Position numbers and translations under genes: made by a program. The notes beneath the pieces were generated by a model that saw only the letters and a program-made list of their open reading frames with translations, did not search any database and was not told where the DNA came from. 42,931 nucleotides of DNA from Streptomyces sp. NRRL S-31 (GTDB lineage: Bacteria > Actinomycetota > Actinomycetes > Streptomycetales > Streptomycetaceae), in contig NZ_JOCB01000125.1 of the NCBI RefSeq assembly GCF_000718775.1, forward strand, positions 1 to 42,931, read 5' to 3'. The first letter of the stretch is position 1, and the number at the start of each line of letters is the position of its first letter. This document shows, in pieces, positions 16,078 to 23,860 of the stretch.

Positions 16078-17036
16078 CCGCCGCCGGTGACCCACGACCG
16101 GGCCCGGATGTGGACCCGCGCTGGCTGCGGGCCTTCCTGGCGGTGGCGCAGGAACGTCACTTCGGGCGGGCCGCGGCCCGTCTCTCCATGGGACAGCCCT
16201 CGCTGAGCCGGCATGTGCAGCAGCTCGAACGCGCCCTGGGCATACAGCTGTTCCACCGGTCCCCGCACGGTGTGACGCTGACCGAGGCCGGTCGTCTCGT
16301 CCTTCCGGACGCCGAGAGCATGCTGGCCCAGCAGAGCCGTCTGCTGCGGATCGCACGCGCCTACACGGACACGGCCCGGTCGGCCCTGACCGTCGCGGCC
16401 CCGCTGCCGAGCGCCGCCGGCGGGCTGCTCGCCGAAGCGATCCGCCGGTTCCAGATCACGCGGCGACACGCCCGGATCGCCGTCCTGGACCTGAGCGACG
16501 AGGAACAGGCCGGAGCCCTGGCGCAGCACCGGGTGGACGCGGTGCTCACCTGGGGTCAGCCCGCGCCGGCCGGTCTGGCGGCCCAACCGCTGGTGGAGGA
16601 GCCGGTGATGGGAGTGGTCGACGCCGGTCACCCGCTGGCGGGCGAGGCCCTGATGCCCTGGTCGGCCCTGGCGGAGACTGCGTTGCTCTTCCCCGTGCGG
16701 GAGCGGCAGCACTGCTGGTCCGTCCTCAGCGCCACGGCGAACGCGGCCGGTACGGAACTCAATCCGGTGCCCACCGCGCCGGCCGCCGTACTGGACCTGG
16801 TGGCCGGTGGGCTGGGCAGCTCGGCTGTGCCGGCGTCCCAGAGCCTGGGCGTTTCCTCCCGGCTGGCCTTCGTGCGTCTGCCGGAGCTGTCCGTACGGAT
16901 GAGCGTCATGTGGCGGCAGGAGGACCGATCGGCGGCCGTCTCCGCTTTCGTCGCGGCCTGCCGGTCCGCCGCCGTGCACCTGACGCGTATCCACCCGGAC
17001 ATCTGGTCCCCGGTCCTGTCGTCGACCGGTGGCTGA
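16074..17036 (+). CDS. LysR-family transcriptional regulator
   Basis: A 320-aa LTTR. The winged helix-turn-helix at residues about 15-75 is canonical (WLRAFLAVAQERHFGRAAARLSMGQPSLSRHVQQLERALGIQLFHR, then GVTLTEAGRLVL). The C-terminal ligand-binding domain runs to about residue 300 (ALTVAAPLPSAAGGLLAEAIRRF, AVLTWGQPAPAGLAAQPLVEEPVMGVV). Length is normal. Most LTTRs are divergent from their target. Here both neighbours are on the same strand or convergent, so no target is obvious. The ATG overlaps the stop of a short upstream ORF by four bases. The inducer is unknown. Confidence 0.88.
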   Translation: MTAAGDPRPGPDVDPRWLRAFLAVAQERHFGRAAARLSMGQPSLSRHVQQLERALGIQLFHRSPHGVTLTEAGRLVLPDAESMLAQQSRLLRIARAYTDTARSALTVAAPLPSAAGGLLAEAIRRFQITRRHARIAVLDLSDEEQAGALAQHRVDAVLTWGQPAPAGLAAQPLVEEPVMGVVDAGHPLAGEALMPWSALAETALLFPVRERQHCWSVLSATANAAGTELNPVPTAPAAVLDLVAGGLGSSAVPASQSLGVSSRLAFVRLPELSVRMSVMWRQEDRSAAVSAFVAACRSAAVHLTRIHPDIWSPVLSSTGG

Positions 17037-17053
17037 CAGCTCGGTGCCGTCTT

Positions 17054-17091
17054 CCGCGGTCCCGGGAGAGGGCCGCGGTCCCGGGAGAGGG
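17054..17091. repeat. 19-bp tandem duplication, two copies
   Basis: CCGCGGTCCCGGGAGAGGG occurs twice, exactly and head to tail, 17 bases after the LysR gene. It is probably slippage and has no obvious role. Confidence 0.8.
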
Positions 17092-17183
17092 CCGCCGGCC
17101 CGTGGGCCGCGTGACGTGCCCCCTGCCGTCACGAACGGGAACGAACGACCCGGGGGTGGTGCCACCGGGGCCATGGGGTGCCG

Positions 17184-17266
17184 TCACACAGCGTGTGAAC
17201 CGTTCATCGTCCCTCGTCGTGTATCCAGTAAGGCGAACCAGCCACCACGGCATCAAGAGGAGGGAC
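17184..17266 (+). promoter_or_regulatory. TCACAC-N3-GTGTGA inverted repeat with a strong downstream ribosome-binding site
   Basis: TCACACAGCGTGTGA (17184-17198) has the same half-sites as the palindrome at 13780 but three extra central bases. GTGTATCC follows at 17219 and also occurs just after the palindrome at 26998. AGGAGG at 17258-17263 precedes an ATG at 17267 that opens 66 codons overlapping the sigma gene end on the other strand. That ORF has no recognisable product, so only the regulatory-like signals are listed. Confidence 0.3.
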
Positions 17267-17314
17267 ATGCGCGCACCGACGGGGACGCCGTCCGCCGGGG
17301 CCTTCGGACTCCGC

Positions 17315-17884
17315 TCAGCCCGTCGCGGCCTGGGCCGGCGGCTGATGGGCGGGCAGCAGGCCGACACGGCGCCGCAGGATGTTCAGGGCGTAGTGCTGAC
17401 GCGATTTCACCGTACCCATCGGTATGCCCAGCCGGTGGGCCGTCTCACGCAGCGTGAAGCCGTATAGACACACGTGGACAAGCACTTCACGGTGTTCGCT
17501 GGACAGGCCACGCAGCAGCGTGAGGGCCTCCTGGGACGCCAGTACCTCGTCGGTGGGGTCGGGCTCCGGGAGGTCCCGGAACTCCTCCATGACGCTCTCG
17601 TACCGGACGGCCGCACTGCGCGTACGGTCGATGACCAGGTTGCGCGTCACCTTCAGCAGCCAGTTGCGCACGGAACCGTCACCCGTGCGCAGCCTCTCGG
17701 CATGGCGCCACGCCCGGATGAAGGCCTCCTGCACGATGTCCTCGGCCAGGTGACGGTCCAGCAGCATCCGCTCGGCGTAGGAAACCAGAGCGGTTCGGTA
17801 CTGCGCCATCAAACCCTGTACGTAGAGCTGTTGAGCGAGGGACGGGGACGAAGGCGACGCCTTCGGAGCCGGGTTCATCTTCAT
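17315..17884 (-). CDS. ECF-family RNA polymerase sigma factor
   Basis: A 189-aa sigma factor. Region 2 (residues about 28-95) contains DRHLAEDIVQEAFIRAWRH for core binding and -10 recognition and SVRNWLLKVTRNLVIDRTRS. Region 4 (about 120-175) has SSEHREVLVHVCLYGFTLRETAHRLGIPMGTVKSRQHYALNILRR for -35 recognition. Length is typical. The start was chosen for AGGAG nine bases upstream of ATG 17884. ECF factors are normally held by an anti-sigma factor encoded next door. None is visible on either side, so control may be transcriptional or the partner lies elsewhere. A long gene-free region (17885-18768) separates it from the ART-like gene, which is divergent and a possible target (inference). Confidence 0.92.
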   Translation of the reverse strand: MKMNPAPKASPSSPSLAQQLYVQGLMAQYRTALVSYAERMLLDRHLAEDIVQEAFIRAWRHAERLRTGDGSVRNWLLKVTRNLVIDRTRSAAVRYESVMEEFRDLPEPDPTDEVLASQEALTLLRGLSSEHREVLVHVCLYGFTLRETAHRLGIPMGTVKSRQHYALNILRRRVGLLPAHQPPAQAATG

Positions 17885-18673
17885 GCTCGTCTTCTCCTGC
17901 GTGAAAGCGGCAGGCGGGTCGGAGGTCGACCGTCTCGGGCCGAAGGGCAACCGGCGGTACGGCTGACGGGAGCCGTCCGGTTCGGGTTTCCGCGCCGCCG
18001 TCACTGCCGGCGCCGGCCCGGGTGCGCGCACGGTCCGGGCGGAGGACGGCTCCTCACGAGCTCGCCTCCTCCCCGGGAGGCGGCACGGAGACCTGCCGTC
18101 CGCCCATCCCATCAGCCAGGTCGTCCGACGTCCAAGACGGGTTCGGCATCGGTCGATGCGCCGCGTGCATCGCCGGGGCGGCGCCGTCACCGGTCGCTCG
18201 GCGCCGGTGCACCGTGGTCCGCGGCGTTCCGGGCACCAGCTCACGCGGACCCGTTCGGGAGCGGTGGGGCGAGTGTGCGGCAAGCCCCCGTCCGGCAGAG
18301 CCACGCTCTCAGCGCCGACACTGCACACGTGTCGTATGAGCCGCGACAGGCCCCGGACCCGGAAGCGCATACGTACCCGTGCCACCGCGCGCTCCGGACG
18401 CCCGAGTTGGGCGTGTCGGTTCGGTAAAGCCCTGGCGTGGACGGCGGTTTCACTACCGGCCACCTGTTAGGTTTGTACAAGCACATGTGCCACTGTGCGA
18501 AGACGCGGGTGTGGCCATGCGACTGTAGTATCCGGCGCTGGGCGACACCTTCCCCGTCCTCCCAGCGCCGGTCCGTCCCAAGACGGCGGGCGTGTACCCG
18601 CCGCGCGACACGCCCGCCGACCACGGGCGCACTGGCACGGAGCACCTGCGGATGAAGGCGAGTTGAGCCGACC
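17885..18673. promoter_or_regulatory. Long divergent intergenic region with two palindromes
   Basis: About 790 bases between the sigma factor (-) and the ART-like gene (+). No protein is credible in any frame. It holds ACACGTGT (18325-18332) followed by CGTATGAG, and CACATGTG (18482-18489) just after TTTGTACAAG. TAGTAT (18526-18531) is a possible -10 box for the + strand, about 240 bases before the ART-like start. The length suggests complex divergent control of the sigma factor and the toxin-like gene. Confidence 0.45.
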
Positions 18674-18769
18674 ATGACCGTTTCGTTCGGCCGAGCACAC
18701 CGGTTCACGCTTCGCGGCACACGACCGCGTCACTCGCACCCCGCAGCTCCGTCGACGCGGACCGCCTGA
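18674..18769 (+). CDS. Possible 31-aa leader ORF overlapping the ART-like gene start
   Basis: ATG 18674 opens a 31-codon frame (MTVSFGRAHRFTLRG...) whose TGA stop shares one base with the ATG at 18769 (TGATG). The downstream gene has no Shine-Dalgarno of its own, so restart at TGATG is a plausible way to translate it. An AAGGCGAG-like site lies about 10 bases before 18674. The peptide is basic and resembles nothing known. Confidence 0.3.
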   Translation: MTVSFGRAHRFTLRGTRPRHSHPAAPSTRTA

Positions 18770-21700
18770 TGGTCCGGCGGGTCAACAGGGCGCAGGAGAA
18801 GAACCCGGACGCCCCCGCCGGCGCGCAGGCCGCCGCCTTCACGGTGACCGGCGTGAAGGGCGTCCACCTGGTGCACCGCGAGGAGGACCTCCCGCCGGCG
18901 CTCGCCCAGGCCGCCGAAGCCCTGCACGATGCTCCCGGGCAGGCCACCGTACTCGTCGGCGCCCTGCCCGCGGACGAGGAACTGGACGCCTTCGCCCGCG
19001 CTCTCGCCCCCCTGGTCGGCGGACTGCGGGCGAGGGGCGTACGGCTGCTGCGGCTGGTGATGTCCCAGGGCGCCCTCGATCGCCGGGCGGCGCCCTCGCC
19101 GGCCCGGCGGCTGTGCGAGGACTGGGGCCTGGAAGTGATCGCGCCGAGCGGACCCGCGCTCATCGTGCCGGGGGGTTCGCTGTTCTCCCCCGACGGCAGC
19201 ACCTCGCCCGGCGGCTGGTGGCTCTTCACCCCCGGTGCGGTGCCCCGCCGGATCGGCGCGCGCCTTCCGCGCCCCGACTGGGAGAGCCACCTCGCACGGG
19301 TGCCGGCCGTCGTGGCCGAGGACCACGTCGTACAGCAGGTGCCCGCGGGGCTGCTGGTCCGCCCGGCGTCGGCGCCGTCCGGCGGCCCCGAGTCGCTCGG
19401 CTTCGCCGTCCCGGTCGATCCCGGCAGGCCCCTGCTGCTCGTGGGGGCGCCCGACGCGCCCGACGCGCCCGAAGTGAGCGCCGACGCCATCGCCGATGTC
19501 CTCGCGGCGATGCGGAGCCGCGCACGTACGAGCGTGCGGCTCGCCCCGGCGGACGGACGCGATCTGCTCGCCCTCGGCCAGGAAACCGCGGACACACTGG
19601 GGCTGGAGGTCGACGTCACCAGCGGCCTGCCGCTGCTGCTGACCGCGGACCCGCTGGACGGCGACGCGCGCACCGTGATCGTCGGCCCGGACGGCAGCCC
19701 GGCCTGGGAGCCCTACGTCGAGAGCGTCACCTGCTTCCCGGCCGGAGCCGACCGGACGCCGGAGCCGCGCATGGGCGGCCTGCGCTCCCCCGCGGCCTGG
19801 CTGAGGGAGGGTCCCGAGCCCGGCGTCTTCCTCCTCGACGACCGCTGGCAGACCACACTGACCTGGTCGGGCCTGTGGGTGGGGCGCCACGGCGACCGGC
19901 CGCCCCTGACCGCCGCCGGGCCGGCCGACGGCGACGTGGTGGCCATCGGCCTCGGCGTGCCCGGCCGGGCCATCGACGACTCGCTCTGGCCGTCGCTCGA
20001 CCGGTTGTTCGCGTCCCTGGAGGACGAGGTACGGGAACGGGCCCTGATCCAGGTGCACGGCAACACCGGGGCCACCGGCCAGCGCACCCTGCGGCGCCTG
20101 GCCGTACGGCACGGCATGGTCCTCGCGCCCAGAGGCTGGTCCGGCGCGGGTGCGGACACCGCCCATGTGCTGCGGGCCCCTCTCGCGGACCACCCCCGGC
20201 AGCCCGCCGTGCCGGTCTCCGGCCCGCCGGCCGAGTCACCCGTGCCGGAGGCCCCGCCGATCGCACCGCCCGTCCAGTACGTCACCACCACGGGCGGGGC
20301 CGGTCCGGCCGAGTACTCGCTGAGCGGCGCCCCGGGAGCCGGCGCCCCAGGAATCGGCGTCCCGGGAGCCGGCGCCTCCGAGCCGGACGCGCCGCGGTCG
20401 ACGCACCTCCCCGAGGCGCGGCACGCCACCGCGTCGGCGGCGCCCGCCGCCACGCCTCAGGCGCCGGCGTCCTCGCCGCTCCTCGACCCGTACCCGGGCG
20501 GCACCGCCCGTCCGGGCGGCGGCGAGGCGGTGCCGGCCCGGGCCACGGCCGGTCCCCCCGTGCCGCACCCCTCCGGCGGCGACCCGCACACCGCGGACCG
20601 GCCGGCTCGGGAAGAACACCCTCCGTCCCAGGCGGCCCTACCGGCCGAGCCCTTCGCCGCACGGGCCACCAACGGTGACACGGGCGACGCAGCCGAGCCC
20701 TTCGCCGCACGGGGCACCGACGATGACGCTGGCGACCTGCGAGCCCATCCGGACCCCACCCCCGGCGTGCCGACCACGACCACCCCACGGACCACGCACC
20801 CCACCGACGGTGACACGGGCGACGTACGGGTGAGCCCGGGACCGGAGACTCCCGGCCACGGCCCGGCCGGTTCCCAGCAGGGCGCCGGGCCGGCGGAGCC
20901 CGTGGCCGCGTGGCCGCCGCCCGCCCCCTTCTTCCCGCCTTCCGCACCGCAGCCCACCGGGCCGCTGCCGGAGCCGGAGCCCTTCACCCCCCTGTTCACC
21001 GCCTCCGCCGGCCTCGAGCCGGGCGGTGCCTCCCGGTCCCCCGGCGGCACGGTCCCGCGGACCCCGGGAACCGCCCCGGAGGAAGCGCCGACCGCGCCGT
21101 CCGAGGCGCCCGGCAGCGTCTCCGAGGCGCCCGGGCAGGCCGTTCTGCGCGAGGTGACCTACGTGCCCGTACTGCCCAGCCACCGCAGCAGCGCCGCCGA
21201 GCGGCAGTGCCTGCGTTCCTACGTGGGCGCGGACTGGGAGCGCCACGCCAGCGCTGCCCAGCGGACCCTCACCGCACTGCCGGGCCTGCGCCCGGCCGGC
21301 GGCGAGGACGGCGAACCGCTCGACGATCTGGCGGCCCTGTACGCCTACCTCGGCGCCGGCGAGGGACGCCTCGGCGAACGGGAACTCGCGGCAGCGCTGG
21401 ACCGCCGGGATCCCGACGCGGTGGCCTACCTGGCCTGTCTGGCCTCGGGACTGCGCAGGCTCCCCTCCTACCGGGGCGCGACCGTGCTGACCGCCGGCGT
21501 CTTCGACGACAGCACCGCGATGCTGCTGCCCGGTGAGGAGGTCGGCGCCGCCGTTCCAGTGATCGCCCGCGCGGTGGACGAGCCCTGGTACCCCACGCTG
21601 GCGGACGACCACTACCTGATCTGGTCCTCGACCGGGCGCAGGGTCGGATCGCTGGTGGAAGCCGGCCCGGCCGCGTCGACCGACGTGGTCTTCGGTCCGG

Positions 21701-21951
21701 GCACCCGGTTCCGGGTCCTGGAGGTCCGCAGCCGCGGCGAAGTGAGCGTGGTGGTCCTGCGGGAGATTCCCCCAGGCGCCCCGCCGACCGCCCCCGGCAT
21801 GCTCGGCACGGCGGACGTCCCGGTGCTGGAGCGTCTGCGCGCCCTGGCCGACGAGCCCGCCGGGCCGGACGGCGGCCCGGACTGGCCCGCGGGACGACGC
21901 GGCGTCCTGGGAATCATGCCGGACGCCTCGCCCGCCGCCCCCGGCCGGTGA
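18769..21951 (+). CDS. Large multidomain protein with C-terminal ADP-ribosyltransferase-like domain
   Basis: A 1060-aa protein with no signal peptide. Residues about 15-470 contain three similar alpha/beta segments, each with a hydrophobic strand, a helix and a Gly-rich turn (for example ATVLVGALPADEELDAFARAL, RPLLLVGAPDAPDAPE, DVVAIGLGVPGRAIDDSLW). Residues about 480-780 are a Pro/Ala/Gly-rich, probably disordered linker with a duplicated AEPFAAR segment. Residues about 790-1005 form a compact domain. YRG (Arg902), WSSTGRR (Ser953/Ser954) and a closing LREI (Glu999) follow the R-S-E order of ADP-ribosyltransferases. The fold call is tentative, because only one glutamate is visible and the family is divergent. 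It probably shares a transcript with the lectin gene 80 bases downstream. A toxin or effector role is inference. Confidence 0.6.
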   Translation: MVRRVNRAQEKNPDAPAGAQAAAFTVTGVKGVHLVHREEDLPPALAQAAEALHDAPGQATVLVGALPADEELDAFARALAPLVGGLRARGVRLLRLVMSQGALDRRAAPSPARRLCEDWGLEVIAPSGPALIVPGGSLFSPDGSTSPGGWWLFTPGAVPRRIGARLPRPDWESHLARVPAVVAEDHVVQQVPAGLLVRPASAPSGGPESLGFAVPVDPGRPLLLVGAPDAPDAPEVSADAIADVLAAMRSRARTSVRLAPADGRDLLALGQETADTLGLEVDVTSGLPLLLTADPLDGDARTVIVGPDGSPAWEPYVESVTCFPAGADRTPEPRMGGLRSPAAWLREGPEPGVFLLDDRWQTTLTWSGLWVGRHGDRPPLTAAGPADGDVVAIGLGVPGRAIDDSLWPSLDRLFASLEDEVRERALIQVHGNTGATGQRTLRRLAVRHGMVLAPRGWSGAGADTAHVLRAPLADHPRQPAVPVSGPPAESPVPEAPPIAPPVQYVTTTGGAGPAEYSLSGAPGAGAPGIGVPGAGASEPDAPRSTHLPEARHATASAAPAATPQAPASSPLLDPYPGGTARPGGGEAVPARATAGPPVPHPSGGDPHTADRPAREEHPPSQAALPAEPFAARATNGDTGDAAEPFAARGTDDDAGDLRAHPDPTPGVPTTTTPRTTHPTDGDTGDVRVSPGPETPGHGPAGSQQGAGPAEPVAAWPPPAPFFPPSAPQPTGPLPEPEPFTPLFTASAGLEPGGASRSPGGTVPRTPGTAPEEAPTAPSEAPGSVSEAPGQAVLREVTYVPVLPSHRSSAAERQCLRSYVGADWERHASAAQRTLTALPGLRPAGGEDGEPLDDLAALYAYLGAGEGRLGERELAAALDRRDPDAVAYLACLASGLRRLPSYRGATVLTAGVFDDSTAMLLPGEEVGAAVPVIARAVDEPWYPTLADDHYLIWSSTGRRVGSLVEAGPAASTDVVFGPGTRFRVLEVRSRGEVSVVVLREIPPGAPPTAPGMLGTADVPVLERLRALADEPAGPDGGPDWPAGRRGVLGIMPDASPAAPGR
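20640..20830. repeat. Short duplicated segments in the ART-like protein linker
   Basis: GAGCCCTTCGCCGCACGG occurs twice (from 20647 and 20696), each followed by a related Thr/Asp/Gly segment, and GACGGTGACACGGGCGAC recurs near 20806. The repeats encode AEPFAAR and (T/N)(D/G)DTGD units. They lie in the low-complexity linker and point to expansion by slippage. Confidence 0.6.
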
Positions 21952-22031
21952 CCCTTTCCCGAACCCCGTCCCCACCGCGCCGACGGCCAGGTGCGGACGG
22001 TCTGCCCCGAACCCCCTTCGAAGGAGCACGG

Positions 22032-23663
22032 ATGTCATCGACGTACCCGGCGTCCTCCGGCGCCCCGCCGTCCGCGGCGACAGCCGACGCGCGCGGGATC
22101 CGGCGCGCCGTGGCCCTGCCGTCCACGGACGGCATCGCCGCACACCCGCCCCTCCCGCAGAGCGCACCGGCCCGGCCCGGGACCGTCTCCGGCGGCGACC
22201 CGGGCACGTCCCGGTCCCTGTCCGCGGTGGTTCCCGCCGCATCCGGCCCCACCGCCGGTGCCGACGCACGCGGACGGCAGGCGGACCACGCGTCCACCGG
22301 CTCCGGCCGGGCCGCGCCCGCCGCCCGTGCCGCGGCCGCCACACCCGGTGACGAGGAGCCGGAAGCCACGGCCGAGCAGGGCCTGGGCGGCACGGCCGGC
22401 GCTCACGGACGCGCCACCGGCCCTCGCGCGGGCCGCGCGGCCGCCGCCCACCGCACCGGCAAGCCGTTCCTGATGGCCGCCGCCTTCGCCGGTGCCGTCC
22501 TGGCGTCGGTACCGCTGATCTCGCATCACGGCGGCCGGACCTCCTACGAGGGTCTCGGGAAGCAGGTCCCCGTCGCCTCCGAGACTCAGGGCGCGGCCGG
22601 CGACGGGGCGGCGACCGTCACCGACGGAACGCCGGGCCTCGTGCCGCTGCGGGACCCCGCACAGGGCACCGCCGGCCCGGTACTCCCCCAGGTGGCGCCC
22701 TCGCCTGCCGCGGAGGGGGACGACACTCACGGTGCCGTCCACGCTCCGCCGAAGACGGCCGGGCCCAGGATCGAGCACGAAACCTCCGAGGGCGCCGCAC
22801 CCCGCCCCACCCCCGCCGCCTCGGGCACGCACGGCACGCACGGCGGGCACGGCACGCACGGCGGGCACGGCACGCACGAGGGGCACGACGGGCGGCCCGG
22901 CACCCTGGCCGGTCTGCCGCGTCCGTCGTCCGGCACGGCCGCGGCCCCCGCGTCCCGGCCCTCCGGTGCCGGGCTCGGCCTCCTGACCGGCGCCGGGAAG
23001 GACGCGTCGGCACCGGCTACGCGGCGTGCCGGGAAGCCGAAGCCCTCCGCGGCCTCGGTTACGGCCACGGTTCCGGCGGCGAGCAAGCCGGCGACGACGA
23101 CGGCCAGGGCGACCGGCGCCACGACGACCAGGGCCACGCCCGCCAGGACCGGAACCACCACGGCCGGGACCACCACGGCCGGGACGACTACGGCCGGGAC
23201 GACTACGGCCAGGGCCGCCAGGGCCGGGACCAGCACGGCCGGCTCCGCCGCGACGCCGGTGCGGGCCGCCGCCAGGACCACGCCCGCGACCGCGGCCGCC
23301 GCCGCGCCCGCGACCGTCAAGCGGGAGTGGAGCACGCGCGTGGTGAGTGCCACCACCGTCCTCGGCCCCGGGGAGAGCGTGGCGTCGGACCGCATGAAGA
23401 TCACCATGCGGACGGACGGCAACCTCGTCATCACCGACGAGAACGGGACGGTCCGGTGGTCCTCGCACACCGAGGGCACCGGGCACAAGGCCGTCTTCCA
23501 GGACGACGGTCATTTCGTCGTCTACACCGAGGCGGACGGTACGGCGTGGTCGTCCGGCACCGCCGGCAACCCCGGCGCGCAGTTGGTGATACAGGCCGAC
23601 GGCAACGTCGTCATCGAGTCGGCCGGCGGCGCCGTCCTGTGGTCGGCCGGTACGCAGCACTGA
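22032..23663 (+). CDS. Single-span membrane protein with C-terminal bulb-type mannose-lectin domain
   Basis: A 543-aa protein. A disordered N-terminus of about 145 residues precedes one hydrophobic segment, FLMAAAFAGAVLASVPLI. A long Ala/Thr/Gly/Pro-rich stalk follows, with GTHGGH repeats and TTTAG repeats. The last 110 residues form a bulb-type lectin domain with three repeated units: MRTDGNLVI, FQDDGHFVVY and IQADGNVVIE. These approximate the sugar-binding motif QxDxNxVxY. None matches fully, so mannose binding is uncertain. The likely topology is N-terminus inside and lectin outside. ATG 22032 follows AAGGAG by five bases. It sits 80 bases after the ART-like gene and ends before a strong terminator. 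Confidence 0.82.
   Translation: MSSTYPASSGAPPSAATADARGIRRAVALPSTDGIAAHPPLPQSAPARPGTVSGGDPGTSRSLSAVVPAASGPTAGADARGRQADHASTGSGRAAPAARAAAATPGDEEPEATAEQGLGGTAGAHGRATGPRAGRAAAAHRTGKPFLMAAAFAGAVLASVPLISHHGGRTSYEGLGKQVPVASETQGAAGDGAATVTDGTPGLVPLRDPAQGTAGPVLPQVAPSPAAEGDDTHGAVHAPPKTAGPRIEHETSEGAAPRPTPAASGTHGTHGGHGTHGGHGTHEGHDGRPGTLAGLPRPSSGTAAAPASRPSGAGLGLLTGAGKDASAPATRRAGKPKPSAASVTATVPAASKPATTTARATGATTTRATPARTGTTTAGTTTAGTTTAGTTTARAARAGTSTAGSAATPVRAAARTTPATAAAAAPATVKREWSTRVVSATTVLGPGESVASDRMKITMRTDGNLVITDENGTVRWSSHTEGTGHKAVFQDDGHFVVYTEADGTAWSSGTAGNPGAQLVIQADGNVVIESAGGAVLWSAGTQH
22823..22890. repeat. GTHGGH-coding tandem repeat
   Basis: Imperfect tandem units of 18 bp, close to GGCACGCACGGCGGGCAC, encode a His/Gly-rich stretch in the lectin protein stalk. 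The His density could bind metal, but that is speculative. Confidence 0.7.
23160..23219. repeat. 15-bp tandem repeat encoding TTTAG units
   Basis: Four head-to-tail 15-bp units (ACGGCCGGGACCACC, then ACGGCCGGGACGACT twice, then a diverged copy) encode a Thr-rich stalk of the kind often glycosylated in surface proteins. Confidence 0.8.
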
Positions 23664-23692
23664 CCCCGGAACGGGGCGTCGCTCCGCACCAG

Positions 23693-23733
23693 GCGGGCCC
23701 CCCGTCCGCGGCTCTCGCGGACGGGGGGCCCGC
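23693..23733 (+). terminator. Very strong terminator after the lectin gene
   Basis: A perfect 18-bp stem (23693-23710 with 23716-23733, arm GCGGGCCCCCCGTCCGCG) with a 5-nt loop lies 29 bases after the lectin stop. It is the longest perfect stem found in the window and closes the ART-like/lectin transcript. Confidence 0.85.
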
Positions 23734-23750
23734 GTGGGCGCCGGAGGACG

Positions 23751-23780
23751 ACACCCGGCCGGCTCTGCCCGGCCGGGTGT
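23751..23780. terminator. Second hairpin between convergent genes
   Basis: ACACCCGGCC pairs with GGCCGGGTGT (23751-23760 with 23771-23780), and two more G-C pairs fit inside the loop. It lies between the lectin gene (+) and the oxidoreductase (-) and can serve both. Confidence 0.7.
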
Positions 23781-23860
23781 CACCGCTCCTTCCCGGGCAC
23801 GGCGTGTTCGAGGAGTGCGGCACCGTCCGTGCCGCCTCCCGCGCGGGACGGACAGAGGCG

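Noticed and set aside
17267..17467. 66-codon ORF with a strong Shine-Dalgarno before the sigma gene end
   Set aside because: It overlaps the sigma factor C-terminus antisense by over 150 bases and its product resembles nothing. Only the upstream regulatory-like signals were kept.
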